A DNA stretch of 64,000 nt from Thermomonas paludicola (lineage in GTDB: Bacteria > Pseudomonadota > Gammaproteobacteria > Xanthomonadales > Xanthomonadaceae), in contig NZ_CP093311.1 in the NCBI RefSeq assembly GCF_024498955.1, positions 1,860,001 to 1,924,000 of the forward strand, written 5' to 3'. Below, in pieces: positions 1 through 10,017 of this stretch; position 1 is the first letter of the stretch, and every line of letters begins with the position of its first letter. The notes under the pieces were generated by a model. It was not told the origin of the DNA, ran no database searches, and worked only from the letters and a program-made list of their open reading frames with translations. A program made the translations under genes and the position numbers.

Positions 1-337
1 GCGATCGCGCGGAAAAGCGGGCGCTGAAGTCCTCAGCCACCGGCGCGCACCAGCGCACCGACATGCTGCGGGGCAAATTGGCAGTGACGCCCAGCACCCA
101 GCCGCGCATATCGCGCACGACCTCGGTATCGAAATGCACCACCTGACAGCGCGCATGCACGCCGGCATCGGTGCGCCCGGAGCAAACGGTGCCGATGGGC
201 ACATTGGCGACGTTCGACAGCGCGATTTCAAGCGCGGTTTGCAGGCTGCCATCGGGCGCCTGCGCCCCGGCAGCCGTCAGCCGCTGCCAGCCGGAAAAGC
301 TGCTGCCGTCGTATTCAACGCCAAGTGCGAGCCGCAT
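1..337 (-). CDS. truA: tRNA pseudouridine synthase A (3' part outside window)
   Basis: TruA isomerises uridines 38-40 in the anticodon arm of many tRNAs. The visible N-terminal 112 residues begin [18 protein letters not shown] and contain the family signature [10 protein letters not shown], whose Asp is the catalytic nucleophile. The ATG at 337 is chosen because family members start two to three residues before the conserved LGVEYDG; the frame is open further upstream with a TTG that would overlap the fimV stop. It is the last gene seen of the minus-strand run prmB-aroC-asd-fimV-truA, 11 bases after fimV, so co-transcription is likely. The gene runs off the left window edge. Confidence 0.95.
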   Translation of the reverse strand, partial: MRLALGVEYDGSSFSGWQRLTAAGAQAPDGSLQTALEIALSNVANVPIGTVCSGRTDAGVHARCQVVHFDTEVVRDMRGWVLGVTANLPRSMSVRWCAPVAEDFSARFSARS

Positions 338-348
338 CGGTGTGCGAT

Positions 349-2469
349 TCAACCCGCCAGCTTGCTGAGCATGCGGGCGGCTTCGTCGCCGACCTTCTCG
401 TCGGGGTCGTCCAGCAATTCCAACAGCAGTTGCTGGGCTGAATAGTCATCGCCCATGTCCAGGAATGCGCGCACCAGCTTGAAACGCTGCTCGGCGCTGG
501 CCTGCGCGGGCGGCTCGGACAGGTTTGCAGCGGTCACCACCGGCGCTGGCGCTGGGGCCGGCGCTTCCTGCGCCTTGTTGGATGCCTCGGCCGGCGGCGT
601 CACCGTGTCCTGCACCGCCGATGGTGCAGGCTCGGAAGAAGCAGGCTCGGTCTTCACCCAGCCGGAATGCCAGGCGGGCGCATCCATTCGTGGCGGGGCC
701 GGCGGCACGCTGGCCAGGTCGATGACGGTCGTCACCGTATTGGCAGCACCGGCGTCCTGCGTCTCCACGGCCGGAGCATCCGCCATGTCGGAATCCAGCA
801 CCTGTGCTTCCTCGGGCCTTCCGGCAGACACCATGCTGGCCGCCAGCGCCTCGCTGTCGAACACCCTGCGTCGCGGCGGCGGCGCCTGCCGGTTGCGGCG
901 CGCCAGCACCCACGCCAACAGTGCAAGCGCCGCAAAGCCGGCGCCACCCCAGACATAGGGCATGGCCCCGTGCTGCGTGGGCGCATCGGCGGGCGCCTGC
1001 GCGGCTGGCGTGGACGGCTTGGTGGCGGCGGCCGCCTGCGGCGCCTTCCCCTGCGCGGCGGCCTTGTTCGCCTCCGCCAATCGCTGCTGGGCAGCGGCCA
1101 GCTCGCTGTCCTTCATCGAGATCAGCTGCTGCTGGTCTTCCTTCAGCTTTTCCAGCGCGGCGACCCGCGCCTTCAATTCACCGATCTCGGCGGACTTGGT
1201 CGCGATGTCTTCATCACGTTGACGCAATTGCTGTTGCAGCATGCTGCCCTCGCCGCCGGCGCTGGTGCCGGATTTGGTTCCTGCCGCTTTGCCCGGTGCC
1301 GATGGCGGCACGATTTGCAGCCGTGCGTCTTCGCGCCGCACCGGTTTGGCCGCAGCCGTGGCGTTGGCCTGTGCTGCCGTTGCCGCCGGCGCTTCGGGCA
1401 CGGGCTTGCGTGCTGCTGGCCGCTGCGGCGCCGCAGGTGTTTGCGCAGCGCCTGCCGGTTTGGTTGCCGCTTGCTGGGCCGACGCAGCCGGCATGGCCGC
1501 AGGCTGGCTGACGGCGCGGCGCGCCTGCCGCCACTGCTGCATCTGCTGGCGCACGACTTGTGCCGCTTCATCGGCATCGATCTGCGCGATCTGATCGCGC
1601 TCCGGCACGCGCAACACCGCCCCGCGGCGCAGCTGATTGACGTCATCGCCCAGGAACGCATCGGGATTGGCGCGCAGCAGCGCGAGCATGGATTGGTCGA
1701 GGCTGAACGCCTTGCCCAGGCCCAGCTTGCCGGTGATTGCCGACAAGGTTTCACCGCGCTTCACCGGGCCATATTGCCGGGCCGTATCGGCAGCCGCTGC
1801 AGGCACTGGCGCGACAACGGGAGCCGGCGATGGCGGCGCAGCAGGCTGCTGCATCGGGAACGGGCGGATCTCGGTGCCCGCTGCCGGCGCTTCCGCAGCC
1901 GGTGTCGCCAACACCGGCTGCGCTGCGATCGGCGCCGCCGCAGCCTCGACCGCTGCTGGCGGCGCCTGCACAGGTGCAACCGCAGGCGCGGGCTCGGCGC
2001 GCCGGATCAGGTTCGGGGCGGGTGCCTGTGGTGCCTGGATCGCCGGCAGCAGCGGCGAATTCACTTCATTCGGCACGTCAACCAGCGCCGAATATTCACG
2101 CACCAGCCGCCCTTGGCCCCAGTCCACTTCGATCAGGAAATTGAGCACGGCCTGATCGACCGGCTTCAGCGTGGTGACGCGAATCACCGGACGCCCCTTG
2201 GCATCCTTGCCCAGGCTGAATTGCAGGTCGGCGGCGATGCCGCTGGGCGGCGACAAGCCGACCCGGCGGAACGTGTCCGGGGACGCCAGCCGCGCCTTCA
2301 GCTCGGCCAGCTCGCCGGGCGTGGTGGAGACGATCGGAATTTCCGCCAGCAGCGGCTGGTTGCGCCGCGACTTGACCTCGATTTGGCCCAGGCCCAAGGC
2401 CCAGGCATTGCCGGCCGCCAGCAATAACGCCGCCACCACCGCCGTCCGCAATGTCCTGATCACGTGCAC
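349..2469 (-). CDS. fimV: FimV/HubP-type polar pilus assembly protein
   Basis: A 706-residue inner-membrane protein of the FimV/HubP family, which organises type IV pili and other polar machinery through peptidoglycan binding. Visible order: signal peptide ending near [11 protein letters not shown], conserved N-terminal FimV domain (about 25-125), a Pro/Ala-rich linker, a LysM peptidoglycan-binding domain (about 233-290), a second low-complexity stretch, a Gln/Glu/Lys-rich coiled coil (about 400-470), a transmembrane helix near 510-525, an acidic cytoplasmic part, and the C-terminal FimV cap ([20 protein letters not shown]). The start is GTG; a second GTG two codons later is equally possible. 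Downstream of asd and upstream of truA, the usual place in Xanthomonadaceae. Confidence 0.93.
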   Translation of the reverse strand: MHVIRTLRTAVVAALLLAAGNAWALGLGQIEVKSRRNQPLLAEIPIVSTTPGELAELKARLASPDTFRRVGLSPPSGIAADLQFSLGKDAKGRPVIRVTTLKPVDQAVLNFLIEVDWGQGRLVREYSALVDVPNEVNSPLLPAIQAPQAPAPNLIRRAEPAPAVAPVQAPPAAVEAAAAPIAAQPVLATPAAEAPAAGTEIRPFPMQQPAAPPSPAPVVAPVPAAAADTARQYGPVKRGETLSAITGKLGLGKAFSLDQSMLALLRANPDAFLGDDVNQLRRGAVLRVPERDQIAQIDADEAAQVVRQQMQQWRQARRAVSQPAAMPAASAQQAATKPAGAAQTPAAPQRPAARKPVPEAPAATAAQANATAAAKPVRREDARLQIVPPSAPGKAAGTKSGTSAGGEGSMLQQQLRQRDEDIATKSAEIGELKARVAALEKLKEDQQQLISMKDSELAAAQQRLAEANKAAAQGKAPQAAAATKPSTPAAQAPADAPTQHGAMPYVWGGAGFAALALLAWVLARRNRQAPPPRRRVFDSEALAASMVSAGRPEEAQVLDSDMADAPAVETQDAGAANTVTTVIDLASVPPAPPRMDAPAWHSGWVKTEPASSEPAPSAVQDTVTPPAEASNKAQEAPAPAPAPVVTAANLSEPPAQASAEQRFKLVRAFLDMGDDYSAQQLLLELLDDPDEKVGDEAARMLSKLAG

Positions 2470-2496
2470 TCCATCCCCGCCCTAGGCGCTGCGACT

Positions 2497-3537
2497 CTAG
2501 CCGCCTGCGGCCTTCGGCGGCAAGCCTTCGGCCACCAGCAGCTCGGCGATCTGCACCGCGTTGAGCGCCGCGCCCTTGCGGATGTTGTCCGCCACCACCC
2601 ACAAATTGAGCGCGCGTGGATGTGAAAAATCCTCGCGGATGCGCCCCACGAACACCGCATCCTTGCCCGACGCATGGGTCACCGGCGTGGGGTAACCACC
2701 CGCTGCGTGCGCGTCCACCACCTCGACGCCCGGCGCCTTGCCCAGCAGTTCGCGCGCCTGCTCCACGGTGATCTTTTCCCGGGTCTCGATGTTGACGGCC
2801 TCCGAATGACCGTAGAACACGGGCACGCGTACCGCGGTCGGATTCACCAGAATGCTCGAGTCCTCCAGGATTTTCCGGGTCTCCCACACCAGCTTCATTT
2901 CTTCCCTGGTGTAGCCGTTGGGCTGGAACTCGTCGATATGCGGGATCAGGTTGAACGCGATCTGCACCGGGAACTTGGTCGGATGGATGTCCTGGAAGCT
3001 GAGCAGCTCGGCGGTCTGCTTGCCCAGCTCCTCCATCGCACTGCGACCGCCACCCGACACCGACTGGTAGGTCGCCACGTTGATCCGCTCAATGCCGTAC
3101 GCCTTGTGGATCGGCGCCAGCACCGGCATCAGCTGCATGGTCGAGCAGTTGGGATTGGCGATGATCCCGCGCGGGCGGTTCCGGGCGGCGTGCGGATTGA
3201 CCTCCGACACCACCAGCGGCACGTCGTCGTCGTAGCGGAAGGTGGAGGAGTTGTCGATCACCACCGCACCGGCGGCGGCGAATTTCGGCGCGTATTCCTT
3301 CGACACCGAACCGCCAGCGGAGAACAGCGCGATATCGATTGACGACGGGTCGAACGTCGCCAGATCGTGCACCAGCAGTTCGTTGTCGCCGAACGCCACC
3401 TTGCCGCCAGCCGACCGCGCGCTGGCCAGCGCGACCACCGCGCTGGCGGGGAACTTGCGCTCGGCGAGGATCGACAGCATCGTCTCGCCCACCGCGCCGG
3501 TCGCGCCGACCACGGCCACCTTGTACTGATTGCTCAT
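2497..3537 (-). CDS. asd: Aspartate-semialdehyde dehydrogenase
   Basis: Reduces aspartyl-4-phosphate to aspartate semialdehyde with NADPH, the branch point to lysine/diaminopimelate, threonine and methionine; cytoplasmic. The 346-residue protein has the N-terminal dinucleotide motif GATGAVGETM (11-20), the catalytic cysteine in NPNCSTMQL (Cys131), and the dimerisation domain with HIDEFQPNGY, where the substrate-binding residues lie. Length is normal for the family. The ATG at 3537 is the only sensible start. It precedes fimV by 27 bases and follows aroC by 116 bases, in the same direction. Confidence 0.97.
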   Translation of the reverse strand: MSNQYKVAVVGATGAVGETMLSILAERKFPASAVVALASARSAGGKVAFGDNELLVHDLATFDPSSIDIALFSAGGSVSKEYAPKFAAAGAVVIDNSSTFRYDDDVPLVVSEVNPHAARNRPRGIIANPNCSTMQLMPVLAPIHKAYGIERINVATYQSVSGGGRSAMEELGKQTAELLSFQDIHPTKFPVQIAFNLIPHIDEFQPNGYTREEMKLVWETRKILEDSSILVNPTAVRVPVFYGHSEAVNIETREKITVEQARELLGKAPGVEVVDAHAAGGYPTPVTHASGKDAVFVGRIREDFSHPRALNLWVVADNIRKGAALNAVQIAELLVAEGLPPKAAGG

Positions 3538-3653
3538 TGTTGCCTGCCTCGAAATATTGGATGCGGCGCATCACGGCGCCTGCGGGGAAGGATTTCCTGC
3601 GTGTCCCGCTGCGGCGTGCCGCTGCCCGTGGGGGCGAAGCTGGCGGCGCGCCG

Positions 3654-4760
3654 CTATCGTTTGGTATCGATGGTGTTCATGCCCGGAATGCGCGGACCGA
3701 TCTCGCCGACGTCGCCGCACTGGGCGCGATGGCGCAGCGCCTGGTCCATCAGCACCAGCGCCAGCATCGCCTCGCAAATAGGGGTAGCGCGGATGCCGAC
3801 GCAGGGATCGTGGCGGCCGGTGGTGACCACGTCCACCACGTTGCCGTCCACGTCCAGCCCTTGCACCGGCAAACGCAGGCTGGAGGTCGGCTTGAACGCC
3901 ACCGACACGGACATCTGCTGCCCGGTGGAAATGCCGCCGAGGATGCCGCCGGCATGGTTGGACAGGAAGCCGTCCGGCGTCATCACGTCGCGATGGTGGC
4001 TGCCCTTCTGCGAGACCGACGCGAAGCCGTCGCCGATCTCCACGCCCTTGACCGCGTTGATCGACATCATCGCCGCCGCCAGTTCGCCGTCGAGCTTGCC
4101 GTAGATCGGCTCGCCCCAGCCCGGCGGCACGCCGTCGGCCACAGCCATGACCTTCGCGCCGACCGAATCGCCGGACTTGCGCAGCGCGTCCATGTAGCTT
4201 TCCAGCTCGGCCACCTGCTCCGCGCAGGGCCAGAAGAACGGATTGCCTTCGACCGCGCCCCAGTCGTGCGCACGCGGCTCGACATCGCCGATCTGGGTCA
4301 TGCAGCCGCGCACGGTGACGCCACGCTGGGCCAGCCACTTCTTGGCGATGACCGCGGCGGCCACGCGCATCGTGGTTTCGCGCGCGCTGCTGCGCCCGCC
4401 GCCGCGCGGATCGCGGATGCCGTACTTCTGCCAGTAACTGTAGTCGGCATGGCCGGGGCGGAACTGCGCGGCGATCTTCGCGTAGTCCTTGCTGCGCTGG
4501 TCGGTGTTGCGGATCAGCAGCGCGATCGGCGTGCCGGTCGTCACGCCTTCATGCACGCCGGACAGGATCTCGACCTCGTCCGCCTCGTGCCGCGCCGAGG
4601 TATGCCGGGTCTTGCCGGTGGCGCGCCGCGAAAGATCGTGGGCGAAGTCTTCCGGCGCGATGGCGATGCCGGGCGGGCAGCCGTCAAGGACGCAGCCGAT
4701 GGCCGGCCCGTGCGATTCGCCGAAGGTGGTGACGCGCAGCAGGTGGCCGAAGGTGTTCAT
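3654..4760 (-). CDS. aroC: Chorismate synthase
   Basis: Catalyses the last step of the shikimate pathway, 5-enolpyruvylshikimate-3-phosphate to chorismate, needing reduced FMN. The 368 residues include the N-terminal signature [18 protein letters not shown], the Arg-rich FMN/substrate region ([19 protein letters not shown]) and the C-terminal [15 protein letters not shown] block. Length is typical. It starts four bases after the prmB stop, so the two are almost certainly one transcript. Nothing unusual in the motifs. Confidence 0.97.
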   Translation of the reverse strand: MNTFGHLLRVTTFGESHGPAIGCVLDGCPPGIAIAPEDFAHDLSRRATGKTRHTSARHEADEVEILSGVHEGVTTGTPIALLIRNTDQRSKDYAKIAAQFRPGHADYSYWQKYGIRDPRGGGRSSARETTMRVAAAVIAKKWLAQRGVTVRGCMTQIGDVEPRAHDWGAVEGNPFFWPCAEQVAELESYMDALRKSGDSVGAKVMAVADGVPPGWGEPIYGKLDGELAAAMMSINAVKGVEIGDGFASVSQKGSHHRDVMTPDGFLSNHAGGILGGISTGQQMSVSVAFKPTSSLRLPVQGLDVDGNVVDVVTTGRHDPCVGIRATPICEAMLALVLMDQALRHRAQCGDVGEIGPRIPGMNTIDTKR

Positions 4761-4764
4761 CGAA

Positions 4765-5709
4765 TCAGAACAGCCCCGCCGGCGGCGCGCCCGGTTCGCG
4801 CTCCGCAGCCAGCTCCGAGATGCGCGCGTTGTGCTCGATCAAATCGGCGCACTCGGCCACGAAGATGCCCATCTGCCCGACCTTGAACTCCACCCAGGCC
4901 AGCGGCAGTTCCGGCAGCAGTTCGACCAGCGCGCGTTCGGATTCACCGACTTCGCAGATCAGCAGGCCGTCTTCGGTGAGGTGCAGCGGGGCGTCGCGGA
5001 GGATCTTCAGGGCGAGGTCCAGGCCGTCGTCGCCGGCGCGCAGGCCGAGTTCCGGCTCGTGCGCGTATTCGCGCGGCAGGGCGTCGGTTTCGTCGTTGGT
5101 GACGTAGGGCGGGTTGGTGACGATCAGGTCGTAGCGCTCGCCGGCCAGGCCGGAGAACAGGTCGGACTTCAGGAAGCGCACGTTCTCCACGTGCAGGCGC
5201 TTTTCGTTCTCGCGCGACAGCGCCAGCGCGTCGTCGCTGATGTCCACGCCATCGACGTGCCAGTCCGGGTTGTAATGCGCCATCGCAATCGCAATACAGC
5301 CGGAGCCGGTGCACAGGTCCAGCGCGCGGCGCACGTCGCGGTCGCCCAGCCAGGGCTGGAAGCCGGCTTCGATCAGCTCGGCGATGGGCGAGCGCGGCAC
5401 CAGCGCGCGCGGATCGGACTTGAAGCTCAGGCCGGCGAACCACGCCTCGCCGGTCAGGTAGCAGGCGGGGATGCGCTCCTCGATGCGGCGCAGGAACAGG
5501 CCCAGCACGTCTTCCTTCTCGGCCTCGGTGACGCGGGCGTTGCCGTAGGCGGGCGGCAGGTCGTGCGGCAGGTGCAGGGCGTGCAGGGTGAGCTGGGTGG
5601 CTTCGTCCAGCGCGTTGTCGTAGCTGTGCCCGAACGTCAGCCCGGCCGCATTGAAGCGGCTGGCGCCGTAGCGGATCAGGTCGATGATGGTCTGCAGTTC
5701 CTGGGACAT
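4765..5709 (-). CDS. prmB: Ribosomal protein L3 glutamine methyltransferase PrmB
   Basis: SAM-dependent N5-glutamine methyltransferase acting on ribosomal protein L3 during 50S assembly. The 314-residue protein has the helical N-terminal substrate domain, a Rossmann motif [14 protein letters not shown] and the catalytic NPPY motif (VTNPPYV) that marks glutamine/adenine methyltransferases. PrmB is preferred over PrmC because of the long N-terminal domain and the location next to aroC, a classic prmB-aroC linkage. The ATG at 5709 opens the conserved [18 protein letters not shown]; a longer reading frame upstream is antisense to the SCO gene and is not used. First gene of the minus-strand run. 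Confidence 0.95.
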   Translation of the reverse strand: MSQELQTIIDLIRYGASRFNAAGLTFGHSYDNALDEATQLTLHALHLPHDLPPAYGNARVTEAEKEDVLGLFLRRIEERIPACYLTGEAWFAGLSFKSDPRALVPRSPIAELIEAGFQPWLGDRDVRRALDLCTGSGCIAIAMAHYNPDWHVDGVDISDDALALSRENEKRLHVENVRFLKSDLFSGLAGERYDLIVTNPPYVTNDETDALPREYAHEPELGLRAGDDGLDLALKILRDAPLHLTEDGLLICEVGESERALVELLPELPLAWVEFKVGQMGIFVAECADLIEHNARISELAAEREPGAPPAGLF

Positions 5710-5790
5710 GGCGGCAACACGCGGGCAAGGCCGCAAAGTATAGCGATGGTGCGCGGGTATCATGGCGAACCGCCCTTGTTCCAGACGGTC

Positions 5791-6477
5791 ATGGCCAAAC
5801 GCACTACGCTTCTGCTGCTCATCGTTGTCCTGGCCGCCGGCCTGGGCCTGTGGACGGCACGCCGCCTGCAAGGCGCCCACCGGCCTACCCTGCCCGCGCC
5901 CACGGCGGTGACCCTGCTGCCCACCCCGCGCACGCTGCCGGCGTTCTCGCTGCAACAAGCCGGCGGCACGGCACTGACGCCAGGCACGCTGAAAGGCCAC
6001 TGGACGGTGGTGTTCCTGGGCTTCACCCACTGCCCGGACGTCTGCCCCACCACCCTGGCGCTGCTGGCCGGCGCGCAGAAGCTGTGGGCCTCGATGCCGG
6101 AGGCCAGCCGCCCGCGCGTGCTGTTCGTCTCCGCCGACCCGGAGCGCGACACCCCGCAGATCGTGGCCCAGTACGCGCACGCCTTCCATCCCGACACGCT
6201 GGCCGCCACCGCGTCGGTGCCGCAGCTGGAAGCCTTCGCGCGGTCGCTGTCGCTGGTGTTCATGAAAGTGCCTAATAACAGCGGGCCCGGCGCCAGTGGC
6301 GATCCAGCCGACTACAGCATCGACCACAGCGCCGCGCTGGTGCTGCTGGACCCGCAGGCGCGCATGGCCGGCGTGGTGCAGCCGCCGTTCGACGTGAAGG
6401 GCATTGCCGCCGATCTCGAAACACTCACCCAAAGCACCCCTCCCCAGCCCTCCCCTGCTGCGCAAGGGAGGGAGTGA
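5791..6477 (+). CDS. SCO1/SenC-family copper chaperone, membrane-anchored
   Basis: Thioredoxin-fold protein that delivers copper to the CuA site of cytochrome c oxidase. A single N-terminal transmembrane helix (about residues 5-22) anchors it with the domain in the periplasm. The copper ligands are all visible: the CPDVC pair in THCPDVCP and the distal His in SIDHSAAL. 228 residues, normal for the family. The ATG at 5791 is preferred since it begins the positively charged lead of the anchor helix. Divergent from prmB across an 81-base promoter region; its stop sits nine bases before the psd ATG. Confidence 0.92.
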   Translation: MAKRTTLLLLIVVLAAGLGLWTARRLQGAHRPTLPAPTAVTLLPTPRTLPAFSLQQAGGTALTPGTLKGHWTVVFLGFTHCPDVCPTTLALLAGAQKLWASMPEASRPRVLFVSADPERDTPQIVAQYAHAFHPDTLAATASVPQLEAFARSLSLVFMKVPNNSGPGASGDPADYSIDHSAALVLLDPQARMAGVVQPPFDVKGIAADLETLTQSTPPQPSPAAQGRE

Positions 6478-6482
6478 AAAGC

Positions 6483-7325
6483 ATGAGCCCCGTCACCGCC
6501 CTCACCTATGTCCTGCCGCACCGCCTGCTGTCCGCGCTGGCGCGCCGGCTGGCCTATTCGACCAACCGCTCGCTGAAGCAATGGCTGATCGACGCCGTGA
6601 CCCGCCGGTTCGGCGTGGACCTGTCCGAAGCGGCGGAATCCGACCCCGCCGCCTATCCCAGCTTCAATGCCTTCTTCACCCGCGCGCTGAAGCCCGGCGC
6701 ACGCACGCCCGACGCCGACCCGAACGCGCTGCTGATGCCCGCCGATGGCCGCATCAGCCAGTGCGGCGACATCAAGGACGGCCGCATCTTCCAGGCCAAG
6801 GGCCAGGGCTTCACCGCCGCCGAACTGCTGGGCAGCGAGGCGGATGCCGCGCCGTTCCATGACGGCAGCTTCGCCACCGTGTACCTGTCGCCGCGCGACT
6901 ACCACCGCGTGCACATGCCGTGGACCGGCACCCTGCGCGAAACCGTGCACGTGCCCGGCCGCCTGTTCTCGGTAGGCACCGACGCCGTGGCCAGCGTGCC
7001 GCGCCTGTTCGCCCGCAACGAGCGCCTGGTCTGCCACTTCGACACCGACTTCGGCCCCATGGTGCAGGTGATGGTGGGCGCGCTGCTGGTCTCCGGCGTG
7101 GAAACCGTGTGGGGCGGCGTGGAAATCCCCGCCTACGGCGACGCCATCACCCGCAAGGACTACCGCGGCCGCGGCATCACGCTGGAACGCTTCGCCGAGA
7201 TGGCCCGCTTCAACTACGGCAGCACCGTCATCGTACTGCTGCCCAAGGACGCGGCCACGCTGGCCCCGGCGCTGCACGCGGAATCCCCGGTGCGGCTGGG
7301 GGAACGGCTGGCGCTGCGGGAGTGA
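6483..7325 (+). CDS. psd: Phosphatidylserine decarboxylase proenzyme
   Basis: Pyruvoyl-dependent enzyme turning phosphatidylserine into phosphatidylethanolamine at the inner membrane. The proenzyme self-cleaves at the Gly-Ser of [12 protein letters not shown] near the C terminus, making the pyruvoyl group from that serine; here Tyr replaces the Leu of the usual LGST. The His/Asp residues of the autocleavage triad are in MPADGRI and [13 protein letters not shown]. The ATG at 6483 is chosen over an in-frame GTG nine bases upstream because a strong purine-rich ribosome site (about 6465-6474) is well spaced from it. Probably co-translated with the SCO gene. Confidence 0.95.
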   Translation: MSPVTALTYVLPHRLLSALARRLAYSTNRSLKQWLIDAVTRRFGVDLSEAAESDPAAYPSFNAFFTRALKPGARTPDADPNALLMPADGRISQCGDIKDGRIFQAKGQGFTAAELLGSEADAAPFHDGSFATVYLSPRDYHRVHMPWTGTLRETVHVPGRLFSVGTDAVASVPRLFARNERLVCHFDTDFGPMVQVMVGALLVSGVETVWGGVEIPAYGDAITRKDYRGRGITLERFAEMARFNYGSTVIVLLPKDAATLAPALHAESPVRLGERLALRE

Positions 7326-7357
7326 CGACGGCGTTCGGCTGATTCCCCTCCGGAAAG

Positions 7358-7387
7358 CACAAGGCCCGCAGAGATGCGGGCCTTGTG
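7358..7387. terminator. Hairpin terminator between psd and res
   Basis: A perfect 12-bp stem (7358-7369 with 7376-7387) with a six-base loop lies between two convergent genes. The U-tract is poor on both strands, so it may stop transcripts weakly in either direction. Confidence 0.7.
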
Positions 7388-7402
7388 CGTTGTGGGAACC
7401 TA

Positions 7403-7470
7403 AAGATCAGGAAGTGAACCTGACCCCGTTACCGACCCCGTTACCGACCCCGTTACCCCGCCGTTACCCC
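7403..7470. repeat. REP-like motif with 12-bp tandem repeat
   Basis: After AAGTGAACCT the unit GACCCCGTTACC occurs three times in tandem (7422-7433, 7434-7445, 7446-7457), then decays. Read on the other strand it gives GGGGTCAGGTTCACTT, which resembles repeats often seen around REP-associated transposase genes in proteobacteria. No transposase is present here. It marks the junction between core genome and the type III restriction genes. Confidence 0.6.
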
Positions 7471-7494
7471 GCCTGCTTTCATGCTCGACCTTGA

Positions 7495-10017
7495 TTACGC
7501 AGCTGCACTTGCAAACAGGTCGTCAAGCTGCGGGTTGCTGGTGATCAGCAGCAGCTTCTTGATCGTGGCGGCCTGGTTGATTTCCAGGCGCGCGAAATGC
7601 TCGCCGCCGGCCGAAGACTGCTTGCGGATCAGCTGGATACGCCCGAACAACCCGCCGTGCTTTTCCGCAAACTTTGCCAGCCCGACGGCCTTCTCAAAGT
7701 TGTCACTCAAGCTAGGGTCGTGGGGTTCCAGAATGTCGATAGCAAATTCGCTGTCGACCTTCCGCACCACGACGAGATCCGGGAACATCGGGCGAACGTC
7801 GCCCCCGGTTTCATAGGGAATTTCCAGAGACCACGGCTTGCGGTCCAAGTTGCGCAACCAGCCGACCACTTCAGGCTTGACCAGTTCTTCCTTCAGCACC
7901 CCGGCTTCCCAGGTGCCCAATTCCGCGCGGAACTGGCCGTTGCCTTCCACATACAGGTGGCGCTCCCAGATGGGATCGGTAGGCAATCGCTTGAAGTCGA
8001 TGGATGCTGGCAAATGCCATGACACTTCGTTGGGCTTGGCCGTCGCCAGCCGCAGCTTCTCGTAATTGACGCGCCGCTGCTCCTTGAGTTTGTAGATGGC
8101 CTTCTTGTGCTGGTCGTAAAGACCATCGAAGGCAGTCTCTGCTAACGATTCGAGAATAGCCATTTCTGCCGCGTTGCGAGCCAGAACGATTGCCTCGACC
8201 TTGACATCCAGCGCATCGCGATCCGCGTGGGCGCGCCAATACTCCATCTGCAAACCGTGACTGAAAGCACGTCCGGCCTCTTCGAACAGCCGATCAATGT
8301 CCACGTCCGAGGCATCAATGTGATAGTCCGCAGTCGGCTCAGCTACGCCAGTGCCGTTATTGACCGCCAAGGTCCGCAGGCCAACCTGCGTGATCGCTTT
8401 GGCCGCCGCATCGAACTGGCCTGCCGCCTTGATCACTGTTATGCGCTGCCCCATCCACTCGACAATCTGCTGCTTGGCCTGGCCCCAGCCTTCGTCATCA
8501 ATCTCATCGATGGTCAGACTGCGTGAGATGGCCATATACCGGCGCAGCGGGCTTTGTGCCCGAGCGGCATTCACGCGGTAGGTGATCAATTCGTCAAGTG
8601 CCGCAAAGATGGGCTCGCAGCCTTCGCGCCGCTTGAGCACTACCAGATTGCGGCTGGAGCCCGTTTCGGCAGGCGGCACATCTTCCGCATTGTGCAGCGA
8701 GGCCACCACGCTTTCCACGGCCCCCGTATCGAAGTAGGGCAAAAACAGATGCACGTCATTGAGCGCAGCATCCTTTTCGATGCGCCGTGCCAGTGGCGTG
8801 CGCACCATTCGGCCCAGCAACTGGGCGATGTAGGTGTGGTCCTCCGCACGGCGGAACGACATCATCACCTCGGCGCGCGGGCAATCCCAGCCGGTGGACA
8901 GGCTGGTCTTGAAGAACACCACGCCGATGTTTTTGTCCGCGTCAATCCGCGAGGCTTCGACCTTGCGCACCCGGCGGCCGCCCACGTCCAGGTCGCCCGT
9001 GTCGTGCATCGCGTGGGCGACCTCGCCTTCGTTCAGGCGACGGCCAATGGCGCTCTCGATCACGGTCAGCGCTGCGCCAAGATCCGTCTTGGTCAGTTGC
9101 CGGTCTGAGCCATTTTCGACCTGAACCACCAAAACCGGCCAGATGGTTTGCTCTTTTTCGTCATGGCAATACGCGCCCCAGGCGACCGTCATCTGCCCCC
9201 AACGCCGAGCCGCTTCTTCCAAAAGCGCCATCTCAGCCGTGGTGGTGGCTTCAGGGTGATGAATCAGGATGCGGTCTTTCAGCAGGCCGGACTTGCGCAC
9301 TTCCTCAGCCGGCACGGCCACCTTGTGCGTGGTCACGGTGTGTTCGGCATTGGCAATCAAATCCAGGAATCGTTTCGGCGTGGCAGACACCCCAATCACC
9401 ATCGGCATCTTGACCAGGCCAACCTCGGGGTAGCCCAGCAAGAAGCGCTGCATCAAGGTCTGCGCAGCCTGCGCGCCTTTGCCAGAAGTCATGCCGCGGT
9501 GCGCTTCGTCGATCACCACGTAGAAGCGGTCGGGAATAGCGCGCGCGGTGTTGGTCAGCGTCTCCCAGATCAGATGCTGTCGTCCGTCGCCACGGTTGGT
9601 CAGCGGTTGATTGACGGCCAGCTTCTGCGTGTTGATGAAATAGATACGCCCGCCGTCCAGCCGGGGCGCGTCGAAATGTGCATCGATGGTGATGAGCTGG
9701 TTGACCCGATACACCTTGTCCGATTTGCTCTCAATCTTGAGCTTGGTCTGCTCGTTGAGCTCGGGCATGTCCGACACCCACAGGATCACGGCATCCGGTT
9801 GGGGCGCCCAGTCCAGCGGCCAGGCCAATTGGTCATCGGGCTCATCCAGGATGGCCTCGAACAGCGCCGTCATCATGATGGTCTTGCCGCTGCCCGTGGC
9901 CGCCGAGAAAGCCACCACGTGCTGATCGTCAGACGATACGCCTTGACGAGCTTTCACCAGCGCCTTGCGCAAATCGTTCAGCGCATCTTTCTGAAAATCG
10001 AACAGCGTGACCTTCAT
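7495..10017 (-). CDS. Type III restriction enzyme, Res helicase/nuclease subunit
   Basis: ATP-dependent SF2 helicase subunit of a type III restriction system, 840 residues, somewhat shorter than classic Res proteins. Visible: Q-motif-like start (LFDFQKDAL), Walker A ATGSGKT (40-46), DEAH box (170-173), the GWDCPRAEVMMSFRRAED block and motif VI QLLGRMVRTP. Near the C terminus FPDLVVVRKVDSEFAIDILEPHD sits where the PD-(D/E)XK nuclease should be, but the expected Lys is replaced by the sequence LEPHD, so cleavage ability is uncertain. The ATG overlaps the mod stop (ATGA), indicating translational coupling. Downstream of mod on the same strand. Confidence 0.88.
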   Translation of the reverse strand: MKVTLFDFQKDALNDLRKALVKARQGVSSDDQHVVAFSAATGSGKTIMMTALFEAILDEPDDQLAWPLDWAPQPDAVILWVSDMPELNEQTKLKIESKSDKVYRVNQLITIDAHFDAPRLDGGRIYFINTQKLAVNQPLTNRGDGRQHLIWETLTNTARAIPDRFYVVIDEAHRGMTSGKGAQAAQTLMQRFLLGYPEVGLVKMPMVIGVSATPKRFLDLIANAEHTVTTHKVAVPAEEVRKSGLLKDRILIHHPEATTTAEMALLEEAARRWGQMTVAWGAYCHDEKEQTIWPVLVVQVENGSDRQLTKTDLGAALTVIESAIGRRLNEGEVAHAMHDTGDLDVGGRRVRKVEASRIDADKNIGVVFFKTSLSTGWDCPRAEVMMSFRRAEDHTYIAQLLGRMVRTPLARRIEKDAALNDVHLFLPYFDTGAVESVVASLHNAEDVPPAETGSSRNLVVLKRREGCEPIFAALDELITYRVNAARAQSPLRRYMAISRSLTIDEIDDEGWGQAKQQIVEWMGQRITVIKAAGQFDAAAKAITQVGLRTLAVNNGTGVAEPTADYHIDASDVDIDRLFEEAGRAFSHGLQMEYWRAHADRDALDVKVEAIVLARNAAEMAILESLAETAFDGLYDQHKKAIYKLKEQRRVNYEKLRLATAKPNEVSWHLPASIDFKRLPTDPIWERHLYVEGNGQFRAELGTWEAGVLKEELVKPEVVGWLRNLDRKPWSLEIPYETGGDVRPMFPDLVVVRKVDSEFAIDILEPHDPSLSDNFEKAVGLAKFAEKHGGLFGRIQLIRKQSSAGGEHFARLEINQAATIKKLLLITSNPQLDDLFASAAA

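Noticed and set aside
667..2427. Long plus-strand reading frame opposite fimV
   Set aside because: Arg/His-rich antisense translation of a high-GC gene; no family, while fimV has clear domains.
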